A stretch of DNA of 64,000 nucleotides from Streptomyces sp. CNQ-509 (GCF_001011035.1 NZ_CP011492.1:6317447-6381446); one strand, 5' to 3'; positions 50,473-59,440 are shown, counted from the first letter of the stretch. The notes: a model not told the origin generated them from the sequence alone. Numbers and translations: made by a program.

Positions 50473-51416
50473 GCGCGCCGACCGGTGCCGGCATCGGCAC
50501 CGCCGCGGACACGGCGGCCATGGCCTTCGTCGGCGTCAGCACCGGCGAGTCGTCGATCATGCGGATCTTCCCCGAGTGGGCCCGCCTCCTCGGCCTGCCC
50601 ACCGCCCGGCTCGTCGGCTTCGACCTGCCGCCGGACGCGGAACCCGCCCGCTACCGTGCCGTCGCCGAGCGGATCAGACGCGACCCGCTGCTCCTCGGCG
50701 CGCTGATCACCACGCACAAGATAGGCGTCTACCGGGCCGCCGCCGACCTCTTCGACGAGCTGGACGACTTCGCCAGGCTCTGCGGCGAGGTGTCCTCCGT
50801 CTCCAAGCGGGACGGACGCTTCATCGGCCACGCCAAGGACCCGCTCACCGCGGGCCTGGCCATCGAGGAGTTCCTCGCGCCCGGCCACTTCGCCGCCACC
50901 GGCGGCGAGTTGCTGTGCCTGGGCGCCGGCGGCGCCGGCACCGCGATCAGCTACTACCTCGCCCGCCGCCCCGACGCCCCCGCCCGCATCGTCTGCACCG
51001 ACCGCTCCGCCGGCCGGCTCGCCGAGCTGGCCGACGTGCTCCGGCGCGGCGGCGCGGACCCTGCCCGGCTGCGTACCGTCGTCGCCGAGGGCCACGCAGA
51101 CGACCTGCTCGCGGCGGCCCCGCCCGGCACCCTCGTCGTCAACGCCACCGGTCTCGGCAAGGACCGGCCGGGATCGCCGCTGTCGCCCGCCGCGCGGTTC
51201 CCGCGCGGGGCCGTGGCGTGGGAGCTGAACTACCGCGGCGCGCTGCCCTTCCTGCACGCGGCCCGCGCCCAGGCCGCCGAACGGGACCTCGGTGTCGTCG
51301 ACGGCTGGCGGTACTTCATCCACGGCTGGTCCCAGGTGACAGCCGAGGTGTTCGGCCTCACCCTGGACGCCGCGACCGTCGACCGGCTGTCCGCCGCCGC
51401 CGAGGCCGTACGGTGA
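50469..51416 (+). CDS. shikimate/quinate dehydrogenase-like oxidoreductase
   Basis: A protein of 315 residues starting at a TTG that overlaps the aldolase stop (TTGA). GALITTHKIGVYRAAADLFD carries the catalytic Lys. RFIGHAKDPLTAGLAIEEFL carries the Asp, with AKD replacing the usual NTD. CLGAGGAGTAISYYLARRP is the cofactor loop and VNATGLGKDRPGSPLSP the AroE motif. It is too divergent and wrongly placed for aromatic biosynthesis. It probably oxidises a cyclic or linear polyol-like intermediate of the operon pathway. Confidence 0.82.
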   Translation: MSAPTGAGIGTAADTAAMAFVGVSTGESSIMRIFPEWARLLGLPTARLVGFDLPPDAEPARYRAVAERIRRDPLLLGALITTHKIGVYRAAADLFDELDDFARLCGEVSSVSKRDGRFIGHAKDPLTAGLAIEEFLAPGHFAATGGELLCLGAGGAGTAISYYLARRPDAPARIVCTDRSAGRLAELADVLRRGGADPARLRTVVAEGHADDLLAAAPPGTLVVNATGLGKDRPGSPLSPAARFPRGAVAWELNYRGALPFLHAARAQAAERDLGVVDGWRYFIHGWSQVTAEVFGLTLDAATVDRLSAAAEAVR

Positions 51417-52348
51417 GCGTCCGCACCGTCCTCGGCGACCTGCCCGCGGACCGGCTCGGGCGGACCGACTACCACGAGCACCTCTTCCAGGTCTCGCCGC
51501 TGCTGCCCGGCGACGAGCTGGACGACGAGGCGCGCAGCGGGCAGGAGGCCGCGTACCTGCGGGCGGCCGGCTTCACGGCGATGATCGAGGCGACCCCGGT
51601 GGGCCTGGGCCGCGACCCGGCGGGCGTCGCCCGCATCGCGCGCGCCACCGGGCTGCACGTCGTGCACACCACCGGCGCCCACCGCGAGCCGCACTACGCG
51701 CCGGGACACCCGCTGCTCGCGCTCACCGAAGCCGGACTGGCCGGCCTCTTCACCACCGAGCTCACCGACGGCATGTACGCGGACGCGGACCTGACGGTAC
51801 GGACCGGGCCCGCCGTGCGCGCCGGGATCGTCAAGGCGGGCGCCGGGTACTGGTCGCTCACCCCGTTCGAGCACCGGGTGCTCGCGGCGGCCGGTGCCGC
51901 GCACCGGGCCACCGGGGCGCCGGTGATGGTGCATCTGGAGTACGGCAGCGCGGCGTTCGAGGTGCTGGCGGAGCTGGCCGGACACGGGGTGCCGGCGCAC
52001 CGGGTCGTCCTGGCGCACGCCGACCGCAACCCCGACCCCGGGCTGCACGCGGAGCTCTGCGCGGCCGGCGCGTACCTCGGCTACGACGGCATGGCCCGGC
52101 ACCGCAGCCACCCCGACTCCACCGTGCTGGCCTGCCTGCTGGCCACCGCGGAACGCGCGGGCCCGGACCGGCTCGTCGTCGGCGGCGACGTGGCCCGCCG
52201 CAGCCGCTACCGCGCCTACGGCGGCATGCCGGGCCTCGACTATCTGCCGCGCCGCTTCCTCCCGCGCGTCGCGGCCGAGGGCGGCGAGGAACTCCTGCGC
52301 GCGGTGACGGTCACCAACCCCGCCCGGCTGCTGGACTGGGCCGGCTGA
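51413..52348 (+). CDS. phosphotriesterase-family lactonase/hydrolase
   Basis: A protein of 311 residues with the amidohydrolase metal set of PTE/PLL enzymes: TDYHEHLFQ (HxH), GIVKAGAGYWSLTPFEHRVL (bridging Lys), VMVHLEYGSAAFEVL (His), VVLAHADRNPDPGL (His), and LVVGGDVARRSRY (Asp). Related enzymes open sugar lactones in bacterial catabolic operons. GTGA overlap with the previous gene. Last gene of the operon; a 100-bp gap separates it from the convergent tetR. Confidence 0.87.
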   Translation: MSVRTVLGDLPADRLGRTDYHEHLFQVSPLLPGDELDDEARSGQEAAYLRAAGFTAMIEATPVGLGRDPAGVARIARATGLHVVHTTGAHREPHYAPGHPLLALTEAGLAGLFTTELTDGMYADADLTVRTGPAVRAGIVKAGAGYWSLTPFEHRVLAAAGAAHRATGAPVMVHLEYGSAAFEVLAELAGHGVPAHRVVLAHADRNPDPGLHAELCAAGAYLGYDGMARHRSHPDSTVLACLLATAERAGPDRLVVGGDVARRSRYRAYGGMPGLDYLPRRFLPRVAAEGGEELLRAVTVTNPARLLDWAG

Positions 52349-52452
52349 TCCGGCGCCCGCCCCACCGGCCTGAGCGCAACCTGAGACGGGATCAGAGCCC
52401 GAAGACGGCTCGCCGGTACGGGTTCGCGCGCTGAGCAGGGCGGACGCGGCGC

Positions 52453-53151
52453 TCAGTCCGCGGTGGCGATGCGGTCCAGCCACTCGGTGAGCAGGGCGCG
52501 TTCGGGGGCCGTCAGGGAGGTGGTCTGCGGGAGGGCGGCGCGCAGTGCGACCGCGTGGCCGACCACTCCGCCGCCGTCCGGCTGTGTGCGCCGGGGGGGA
52601 TCGGTGGTGACGGTGGCGATGACCGACTCCCGGGCGAGGACAGAGAGGGACATGTCGCGCGCATTCTCGGGCTGCGAGATCAGCGTGAGCGTCACGCCAC
52701 GCCCGGTGGAGTGGACGAGGAAGGCGGCCCGGTCCTCGCTCATCCGCAGACGCCCCGCTGCGGCGATGCGACTGATCATGCCGGCCAGGACCGCGGATGC
52801 CTCCCGTGCGGCCGAGGGCTCGGTGCCGGGCCGCTGGTCGCCGTAGATCAGGGTGTAGAACGCGGGGTTGGCCAGGCCGAAGCCGACGTGGAGATCCCAC
52901 CCGCGGCGCAGGTCCGCCACCGGGTCGTCGGTCGGCTGTCCGGCGGTCTTGCTGCGCAGGTAATCCGCGAAGCCGTGGCTCGCGACGGCGTCCAGCAGTC
53001 CCTGCTTGTCCCCGAAGATGCGGTAGATGGCCGGGGCCTGGACGCCGGCCGCCGCGCTGACCGCACGGGTCGACACGGCGTCCCCGCCGCCCTCGGCGAG
53101 CAGGGCGGCGGCCGCCTCGATGATGCGGTCGCGATTGTTCCTCGTCTCCAT
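52453..53151 (-). CDS. TetR-family regulator
   Basis: A protein of 232 residues. The helix-turn-helix is RDRIIEAAAALLAEGGGDAV followed by STRAVSAAAGVQAPAIYRIF and GDKQGLLDAV. The ligand domain is helical (FADYLRSKTAGQPTDDPVAD, LANPAFYTLIYGDQRPG). It is divergent from the dehydrogenase lipoprotein gene with 90 bp between the starts. The nine bases ACGTTAACA in this gap recur in the promoter of the molybdenum enzyme operon at 59386, so it may control both. Confidence 0.88.
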   Translation of the reverse strand: METRNNRDRIIEAAAALLAEGGGDAVSTRAVSAAAGVQAPAIYRIFGDKQGLLDAVASHGFADYLRSKTAGQPTDDPVADLRRGWDLHVGFGLANPAFYTLIYGDQRPGTEPSAAREASAVLAGMISRIAAAGRLRMSEDRAAFLVHSTGRGVTLTLISQPENARDMSLSVLARESVIATVTTDPPRRTQPDGGGVVGHAVALRAALPQTTSLTAPERALLTEWLDRIATAD

Positions 53152-53158
53152 GTTTCCA

Positions 53159-53202
53159 ACGTTAACAGAGAGGTGCTATCGATTCTGTTATCCGTGCTAT
53201 CG
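53159..53202. promoter_or_regulatory. candidate TetR operator region
   Basis: TAACAGA (53163-53169) and TCTGTTA (53184-53190) form a 7-bp inverted repeat, and GTGCTATCG occurs twice (53173-53181, 53194-53202). ACGTTAACA (53159-53167) is also found, inverted, at 59386-59394. Confidence 0.55.
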
Positions 53203-53241
53203 TGATTCCGTTTCCAGCGATACGCGGTCGAGGCGGTGGGC

Positions 53242-54375
53242 ATGAACGAGAGCATCCCGAAGAGGCGATCCGGCATCGCGGCGGTCATCGCGCTGACCGT
53301 TGCGCTGGGCGGGTGTACGGCGCCGGACGACCGGCCGGCGGCCTCCGCGCCCCCGGCCGGCGCCGGCACCGGCGGTGCGGACGCCGCGGTCGTCCCTGGC
53401 GAGGTGTCCGAGATCGCTACACGGCTCGACATGCCCTGGGGGCTGACGTTCCTGCCCGACGGGACGGCCCTGGTCTCCTCCCGGCTGTCCGGGGAGATCC
53501 GCCGCGTCCCCGCGGCCGGAGGCCGTACGTCGCTCGTCGGCACGGTGCCGGGGGTGCGGAAGAGCTCCGAGGGCGGCCTCCTGGGCCTGGCGGCCTCCCC
53601 GGACTTCGCGAGCGACCGGACGGTGTACGCCTACGTGTCCGCGGCGCCCACGAACCGCGTCGTCGCCCTGCGGATCGGGGACGACTTCCGGTCGGTGACC
53701 CGGGAGCGGGTGGTGCTTTCGGGCATCGAGACGGCGGATCGCCACCACGGTGGCCGCCTGCGCATCGGGCCGGACGGCAACCTGTGGATCGGCACGGGGG
53801 ACGCGTTCCGGCCCGGGAACGCGGCGGATGACTCGTCGTTGAGCGGAAAGGTGCTGCGCGTGCGGCCCGACGGGTCGGTCCCCGACGACAACCCCTTCGG
53901 TACGGCGGTCTACTCCACCGGCCACCGCAACGTGCAGGGCCTCACCTTCGGCCCGGACGGCACCATGTACGCCTCCGAGCTGGGGCACCGGACCTGGGAC
54001 GAGGTGAACGTCCTGCGGTCCGGAGCGGACTACGGCTGGCCGGAGACCGAAGGAACCGCGGGAGAGACGGGGGAGCCGCCGCTCTTCACGGTTCACCCCG
54101 ACGACGCTTCGCCCTCCGGCATCGCCTACGCGGGCGGCTCGCTCTGGATGGGCGCGCTCGGCGGGCAGCGGCTCTGGCAACTGCCGGTCGACGGCCCCCG
54201 GGCGGCCGGCGATCCGATCGCCCATTACGTCGGCGAGTACGGCCGCATCCGGACGGTCGAAACCGCGCCCGACGGCTCGCTGTGGATCACGACGTCGAAC
54301 ACCGACGGAGCCACCTGGGGCGGCACCGAGCCCCGGCCCGGCGACGATCGCATCCTGCGGATCGGCCTCTCCTAG
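53242..54375 (+). CDS. PQQ-type sugar dehydrogenase lipoprotein
   Basis: A protein of 377 residues. The lipoprotein signal is GIAAVIALTVALGGC (lipobox LGGC), then a Pro/Ala linker and a propeller: DMPWGLTFLPDGTALVSSRL, EGGLLGLAASPDFASDRTVY, DRHHGGRLRIGPDGNLWIGT, YSTGHRNVQGLTFGPDGTMY, SELGHRTWDEVNVLRSGADY, GWPETEG. These match actinobacterial soluble glucose dehydrogenase-like proteins. The ATG at 53242 is preferred over a GTG at 53236. Its stop shares CTAG with the convergent xdhC-like gene. Confidence 0.87.
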   Translation: MNESIPKRRSGIAAVIALTVALGGCTAPDDRPAASAPPAGAGTGGADAAVVPGEVSEIATRLDMPWGLTFLPDGTALVSSRLSGEIRRVPAAGGRTSLVGTVPGVRKSSEGGLLGLAASPDFASDRTVYAYVSAAPTNRVVALRIGDDFRSVTRERVVLSGIETADRHHGGRLRIGPDGNLWIGTGDAFRPGNAADDSSLSGKVLRVRPDGSVPDDNPFGTAVYSTGHRNVQGLTFGPDGTMYASELGHRTWDEVNVLRSGADYGWPETEGTAGETGEPPLFTVHPDDASPSGIAYAGGSLWMGALGGQRLWQLPVDGPRAAGDPIAHYVGEYGRIRTVETAPDGSLWITTSNTDGATWGGTEPRPGDDRILRIGLS

Positions 54376-55544
54376 CGGAAGCCCGCGATCCGTGCCGGTG
54401 CCGCCTCGCGGTGGAGGGGACCGGCGGTCTCGGACAGGCGGAGTCCGTGGTGCCCGTGGCGCAGCAGGAGTATTTCGGCCGCGATGGAGACCGCCGTCTC
54501 CGCCGGGTCGGCGCCGCCGAGGTCGAGTCCCACGGGGGAGCTGAGCCGCGCCAGCCGGGCGGCGGGAAGTCCCGCCGCCCGCAGTGCCGCGATGCGCTGG
54601 GCCACGCTGCGCCGGGAGCCCATGGCGCCGACGTAGGCCAGATCCCTCTCCAGGGCGGCCGTGAGCAGCGGTATGTCGAACTTCGGATCGTGCGTCAGCG
54701 AGACGACCACGGTGCGGTCGTCGATGCGCCGCTTCTCGGCTTCGTCGGCGAGGTGGCGGTGCGGCCAGTTCACGACCACCTCGTCGGCGTCCGGGAAGCG
54801 CTCCGGGGTGGTGAACACGGGGCGGGCGTCGCAGACCGTGACGCGGTAGCCGAGCAGGGCGCCCTGGCGGGCGAGAGCCGAGGCGAACTCGCCCGCACCG
54901 TAGATCAGCATGCGGGGCGGGGGAGCAAGGCAGTTGACGAAGATCCGCGGGCCGTGTGCGCACTCCGCTCCGGCCGGACCGGGGCGGACGGTGGCGGAGC
55001 GGTTCTGGGCCAGCAGCCGGCGGGCCGCCGAGGCCGTCTGCGCGTCGAGGACGGGGCTGCCGGTGCTGCCCGCCGCGCCGCCGGCCCAGCAGACCAGGTG
55101 GTCCCCCGGTCGTGCTTCCGGCCACGACGGGTCGGCTTCGACGACGGTCGCCAGGGCGACGGGAGTCGCGGATCTCAGGTGCCCGAGGAGGACGCCCAGT
55201 TCGGGAAAGGACCGCCGGTCGACGCGCTCGACGAGGACCTCGATGGTGCCGCCGCACGTCAGACCGACGGCCCCGGCGTCGGAGTCGGCCACTCCGTAGC
55301 GTTCGAGCACGGCGGTGCCGTCCGCGACGGCCTGCTGGGCCAGGTCGTGGACGGCGCCCTCGACGCAACCGCCGGAGATGCTGCCGGTGACCCCGCCGTC
55401 CGGGGCGCAGATCATGATCGCTCCGGGCCGCCGCGGGGCGGAGCCGAAGGTGGACACGACCGTGGCCAGTCCGCACGGGGTGCCCGCCTCCCACAGCCGG
55501 TGCAGGCGCTCCCACAGGGCGTTCACCGTGTGCGCGCCCCTCAC
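54372..55544 (-). CDS. XdhC/CoxF-type molybdenum-enzyme maturation factor
   Basis: A protein of 390 residues. LATVVSTFGSAPRRPGAIMI, SGGCVEGAVHDLAQQAV and LTCGGTIEVLVERVD are the XdhC N-terminal motifs. PRMLIYGAGEFASALARQGA and VVSLTHDPKFDIPLLTAALE belong to the Rossmann C-terminal half. Such proteins load sulphurated Mo cofactor into xanthine-dehydrogenase-family enzymes. The GTG at 55544 overlaps the large-subunit stop (GTGA); a GTG at 55526 is an alternative. Last gene of the operon. Confidence 0.88.
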   Translation of the reverse strand: MRGAHTVNALWERLHRLWEAGTPCGLATVVSTFGSAPRRPGAIMICAPDGGVTGSISGGCVEGAVHDLAQQAVADGTAVLERYGVADSDAGAVGLTCGGTIEVLVERVDRRSFPELGVLLGHLRSATPVALATVVEADPSWPEARPGDHLVCWAGGAAGSTGSPVLDAQTASAARRLLAQNRSATVRPGPAGAECAHGPRIFVNCLAPPPRMLIYGAGEFASALARQGALLGYRVTVCDARPVFTTPERFPDADEVVVNWPHRHLADEAEKRRIDDRTVVVSLTHDPKFDIPLLTAALERDLAYVGAMGSRRSVAQRIAALRAAGLPAARLARLSSPVGLDLGGADPAETAVSIAAEILLLRHGHHGLRLSETAGPLHREAAPARIAGFR

Positions 55545-57727
55545 AGCAGCTTGTCCGGGGTGATGGGCAGGGCGCGGATCCGGCGCCCGGTGGCGTGGTA
55601 GACGGCGTTGCCGATCGCCGCCGTCATCCCGGTCCCCGGGGTCTCGCCGAAGCCGCGTGCCCCCAGTGCCTCCTGCTGTACAGGGTCGGGTTCGTCGAGG
55701 AACACCGTCTGGATGCGGGGGATGTCGGCGTTGACGGGCACCAGATAACCGGAGAGGTTCGGATGGACGACCCGGGCCCGGTGGGGGTCGACCAGGGTGT
55801 GCTCGGTGAGGGCGAAGCCGACCGCGCAGACGGCGCCGCCGAGGGCCTGGCTGCGCAGGGTTCTGCGGTTGAGGACGCGGCCGGCGTCGTACGCCCCGGC
55901 CATGCGGGTCACCCTGACCCGCCCGGTCCTGGGATCGACGCGCACCTCGGCGAACTCCGCGCCGACCGAGTAGCCGGGAGGGATGGGCACGGGGTCGGTG
56001 GTGGCCTCGACCGCTCTGCCGTGCCGGGCGAGGACGGTACGGATGCGCTCCCGGCGCCGGGGTTCGCCGGTCACGTACAGGACCCCGTCCTCCGCGGTGA
56101 CCTGCTCGGCCGCGACACCGTGCAGGGGGGAGCGGGGGTCGGCGACCGCGATGCCGATCAGCGATCGGCGGGCGGCGGTGCAGGCCCGGGCGACGGCGGC
56201 CCCCACGCCGGGGACGGTGGCGGACGCGACGGACATGAAGGCGAAGGGGTAGTCGGTGTCGCCCAGTTCGAAGCCGACGTCGTCCAGGTCCAGACCCAGG
56301 GTCTGCGCGGCGATCTGGGTCATGACCGTGTAGGTCCCGGTGCCGATGTCGTGGGTGCCGGCCTGGACCACCGCCCGCCCCGCGGTGGAGAGGACCACCC
56401 GGGCGCCGGCGCCCGGCCTGCCGCCCGTCGTGTGCCCCGCGGTGGCCATGCCCCAGCCGATCAGGGTGCTGCCGTCGCGCATCGACCGCGGACGCGGATC
56501 GCGTTCGCTCCAGCGGAACATGGCCGCTCCGCGCCGGTAGCACTCGATGAGGTGCCTGCTGCCGAACGGTTCGCCGGTCTCGGGGTCGACGGCCGTGTGG
56601 TTGCGCAGCCTGAGTTCGACGGGGTCCATGTCCAGCGCGTAGCTCAGTTCGTCGAGGGCCGACTCCAGCCCGAAGGAGCCGACGGACTCCGGTGGCCGCA
56701 TGAAGCTCGGCGCGGACAGGTCGAGCCGGACCGCCCGCTGGGCGACGTGCACGTGGGGGCAGGCGTACAGCACGCGGGTGGAGTGGCTGGTGGAGAAGAT
56801 GCCCTGCTCGGTGCGGGTGACCTGGTGGGTGCTGACATGGTCGATGGCGGTCAGGGTGCCGTCCCGCCTGGCTCCGATCCGCAGGCGCTGGTGGGCTTCG
56901 CCGCGGTGCCCGTTGGAGGTGAAGGTCTGGGCGCGGGAGAGCACCAGCTTCACCGGGCGCCCCAGCTCCCGGGCGACGGCGGCGGTGAGCAGGGTGTGCG
57001 GCCAGACCGGACCCTTGGCGCCGAAGCCCCCGCCCAGGAACGGCGAGAGCACACGCACGTTGCCGAGGGGGAGGTCCTCAAGCGCCTCGGAGACGCAGAT
57101 CCTGGTGGCGTGGCCGCCCTGGGCGGACTCGTACACCGTCACCCGGCCGCCGTCCCAGACCGCGGTCGTCGTGGACGGTTCGAGGGGATTGTGGTGGTGC
57201 ATGGGCGTGGTGTAGGTGACGTCGACGCTGACGTCGGCGTCGGCCAGCCCTGCCGCCACGTCCCCGCGGGTCGTCTCGTTGGGGCCCGCCAGGCCGGGCG
57301 GAGGCACGAAGGCGTCGTCGAGCGCGTCGGCGACGGCGGAGCGGGGCCGGCGGGTGTCGTAGGAGACGTCGACGAGCGTGGCGGCGTGCTGGGCCTGCTC
57401 CAGTGTCCCGGCGACGACGTAGGCCACGGGCTGCCCGCTGTGGTGGATGTCCGTCTCCTGCAGGGGGATGGAGCTCTTGAGGAAGCTGAGGTATGTCGGC
57501 CGCGTGAGGCGCGGCATGTTCCGGTGGGTGAAGACGGCGACCACCCCGGCCGAGCGCTCGGCCTCTTCGGTGTCGATGCCGGTGATCCGGCCGCGGGCGA
57601 CGGTGCTCGTCGCGAGGAAGCCGTGCAGCGCCCCGCCGACCACGGCGTCCGCGGCGTAGGTGGCCGCGCCGGTGACCTTGGCGCGACCGTCGATCCGGGG
57701 AACGGGACTGCCTACGATCCGGCTCAT
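55541..57727 (-). CDS. molybdopterin-binding subunit of a PaoABC-like aldehyde oxidoreductase
   Basis: A protein of 728 residues of the xanthine oxidase family. PVPRIDGRAKVTGAATYAAD starts the domain. HSGQPVAYVVAGTLEQAQHA, SPFLGGGFGAKGPVWPHTLL, QAGTHDIGTGTYTVMTQIAA are Mo-cofactor contacts. Near the end ALGARGFGETPGTGMTAAIG holds the catalytic Glu. Short length and partner subunits fit the periplasmic PaoC/YagR group rather than cytoplasmic xanthine dehydrogenase. ATGA overlap with the FAD subunit. Oxidises aldehydes or N-heterocycles; substrate not determined. Confidence 0.9.
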   Translation of the reverse strand: MSRIVGSPVPRIDGRAKVTGAATYAADAVVGGALHGFLATSTVARGRITGIDTEEAERSAGVVAVFTHRNMPRLTRPTYLSFLKSSIPLQETDIHHSGQPVAYVVAGTLEQAQHAATLVDVSYDTRRPRSAVADALDDAFVPPPGLAGPNETTRGDVAAGLADADVSVDVTYTTPMHHHNPLEPSTTTAVWDGGRVTVYESAQGGHATRICVSEALEDLPLGNVRVLSPFLGGGFGAKGPVWPHTLLTAAVARELGRPVKLVLSRAQTFTSNGHRGEAHQRLRIGARRDGTLTAIDHVSTHQVTRTEQGIFSTSHSTRVLYACPHVHVAQRAVRLDLSAPSFMRPPESVGSFGLESALDELSYALDMDPVELRLRNHTAVDPETGEPFGSRHLIECYRRGAAMFRWSERDPRPRSMRDGSTLIGWGMATAGHTTGGRPGAGARVVLSTAGRAVVQAGTHDIGTGTYTVMTQIAAQTLGLDLDDVGFELGDTDYPFAFMSVASATVPGVGAAVARACTAARRSLIGIAVADPRSPLHGVAAEQVTAEDGVLYVTGEPRRRERIRTVLARHGRAVEATTDPVPIPPGYSVGAEFAEVRVDPRTGRVRVTRMAGAYDAGRVLNRRTLRSQALGGAVCAVGFALTEHTLVDPHRARVVHPNLSGYLVPVNADIPRIQTVFLDEPDPVQQEALGARGFGETPGTGMTAAIGNAVYHATGRRIRALPITPDKLL

Positions 57728-58707
57728 CGGTCGCCTCCCAGGGCGTCGAGGACGTCGGCGAGGGCGCGCTGCACCAAGTCGACCTTGAATCGGTTGTGCT
57801 CGCGCGGCTCGGCGCCGCGCACCAGATGCCGGCCGGCCGCGGCGACCGCGGCGCCGGTCAACGGCCGGCCGCGCAGGGCGTCCTCGGCCGCGGCCGAGCG
57901 CCACGGACGGGGCGCGACACCGCCGAAGGCGAGCCGGACGTCGGTCACCACCCTCCCCCGGAAGGCCAGCGCGGCTGCCACGGAGACCACGGCGAACTCG
58001 AACGAGGCCCGGTCGCGCAGCTTCAGATACCGGGAGGTGCGGGCCGCCGGGGAGACGGGGACCTCGACCCCGGTGATGATCTCGCCGCGGCGCAGGGCGG
58101 TCTCCCGGTGCGGGGTGGAGCCGGGCAGGAGGTGGAGGTCGGCCAGTGCGATCGAGCGCCGGCCCGCGGGTCCGAGGGTGAGCACGAGGGCGTCCACAGC
58201 GGTGAGCGCGACCGCCAGATCGGAGGGGTGCACGGCGATGCAGTGGGAACTGCCGCCGAGGATCGCGTGCCGGCGGTTCTGCCCGTCGATGGCGGGGCAG
58301 CCGCTGCCGGGCATGCGCCGGTTGCACGGGCTGCCGGTGTCGCGGTAGTACCCGCAGCGGGTGCGTTGCATGAGATTGCCGCCGATCGTGGCCCGGTTGC
58401 GCACCTGGGGGGACGCCGAGGCGAGCAGGGCCTGGGAGACCACCGGGAAGCGTTCGCGGACCACCGGGTGATCGGCCACCGTCTGCATCCGGGCGGTGGC
58501 CCCGATGTGCAGCCGTCCGCCGCGCAGTTCGACGCCGGAGAGGGGGAGTCCGCCCACGTCCACGACCAGGTCGGGAGCGAGGACGCCGTCCTTCATCAGA
58601 TTCGTCAGCTCGGTGCCCCCGGCGATGAACGCCGCTGCGTCGCGGGAGGCGACCAGGCCGGCGGCCTCGGACGGGCCCGAGGCGCGTACGTAGTCGAAGG
58701 GCTTCAT
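57724..58707 (-). CDS. FAD-binding subunit with extra Fe-S loop (PaoB-like)
   Basis: A protein of 327 residues. FIAGGTELTNLMKDGVLAPD is the FAD pyrophosphate motif; RNRATIGGNLMQRTRCGYYR then DTGSPCNRRMPGSGCPAIDG carries a cysteine set. This is typical of the PaoB/YagS branch, where the cysteines bind a [4Fe-4S] cluster absent from ordinary xanthine dehydrogenase FAD subunits. C-terminal CO-dehydrogenase flavoprotein region: RASFEFAVVSVAAALAFRG. ATGA overlaps on both sides. Confidence 0.9.
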   Translation of the reverse strand: MKPFDYVRASGPSEAAGLVASRDAAAFIAGGTELTNLMKDGVLAPDLVVDVGGLPLSGVELRGGRLHIGATARMQTVADHPVVRERFPVVSQALLASASPQVRNRATIGGNLMQRTRCGYYRDTGSPCNRRMPGSGCPAIDGQNRRHAILGGSSHCIAVHPSDLAVALTAVDALVLTLGPAGRRSIALADLHLLPGSTPHRETALRRGEIITGVEVPVSPAARTSRYLKLRDRASFEFAVVSVAAALAFRGRVVTDVRLAFGGVAPRPWRSAAAEDALRGRPLTGAAVAAAGRHLVRGAEPREHNRFKVDLVQRALADVLDALGGDR

Positions 58708-59330
58708 CGTCCGGCCCTCCTGGCGGCGTCCCGCACGGCGTCGACGATGTTCGGATAGCAGCCGCAACGGCACAGGTTTCCGCTCATGTGCTCCCGGATC
58801 TCGTCGTCGGACCGTGCGTGGCCCTCGTCGATGCAGGCGACGGCGGAGAGTATCTGCCCGGGGGTGCAGAATCCGCACTGGAAGGCGTCCCGGCGGATGA
58901 AGGCCGCCTGCACGGGGTGGAGTTCGTCCCCGTCGGCCAGGCCCTCGATCGTCATGATCTCCCGGCTGTCCTCCATGACGGCGAGCGTCAGACAGGACGA
59001 GACGCGGCGGCCCTCGACGAGGACCGTGCAGGCGCCGCACTCTCCCCGGTCGCAGCCCTTCTTCGTGCCGGTGAGCCCCAGCCGCTCGCGTAACGCGTCC
59101 AGGAGGGTGACCCGGGGCTCGACGGTGACCCGGCGCGCCTCGCCGTTGACGCGGAGCGTGATCTCGGCCGTCGGGTCCGGGGGAGCGTGGGCCCCGGCTT
59201 CCCCGGCGGCCGCGATCGCGGGGGCGGTCACGCCGCCTGTCGCGACCAGCTCGGTGGCGGCGATGCCGCCTGCTTTGAGCACGCCGCGGCGGCTGTGCCC
59301 GGCGGTGGTGGTGTGCTCGTGCTCGGACAT
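58704..59330 (-). CDS. Tat-exported [2Fe-2S] subunit (PaoA-like), TTA-containing
   Basis: A protein of 208 residues. The ATG at 59330 has GGAG 8 bp upstream. The twin-arginine signal is HSRRGVLKAGGIAATELVAT, so the folded complex is exported. Two [2Fe-2S] clusters: plant-type KKGCDRGECGACTVLVEG with SSCLTLAV, and the helical QCGFCTPGQI with NLCRCGCYPNIV. Codon 80 (59093-59091, in LLDALRER) is TTA, so full translation of the operon may need bldA tRNA. First gene of the operon. Confidence 0.9.
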   Translation of the reverse strand: MSEHEHTTTAGHSRRGVLKAGGIAATELVATGGVTAPAIAAAGEAGAHAPPDPTAEITLRVNGEARRVTVEPRVTLLDALRERLGLTGTKKGCDRGECGACTVLVEGRRVSSCLTLAVMEDSREIMTIEGLADGDELHPVQAAFIRRDAFQCGFCTPGQILSAVACIDEGHARSDDEIREHMSGNLCRCGCYPNIVDAVRDAARRAGR

Positions 59331-59440
59331 ATGTCTGCATCTCCTGGATCGCCCCGACACGCTGTTTCCGTGGATAACGGAAGCATGTTAACGTCGGAAC
59401 GGTCAAGGTGATAACTCAGAACTGTTTACATTGATACCGC
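59331..59440. promoter_or_regulatory. promoter region of the Mo-enzyme operon
   Basis: Relatively AT-rich for this genome (around 59370-59440). It contains TGTTAACGT (59386-59394), the inverse of ACGTTAACA before tetR, and GGATAACGG (59372-59380), which resembles the complement of TTATCCG near 53189. It is a likely site of TetR control. No -10/-35 pair can be fixed with confidence. Confidence 0.4.
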
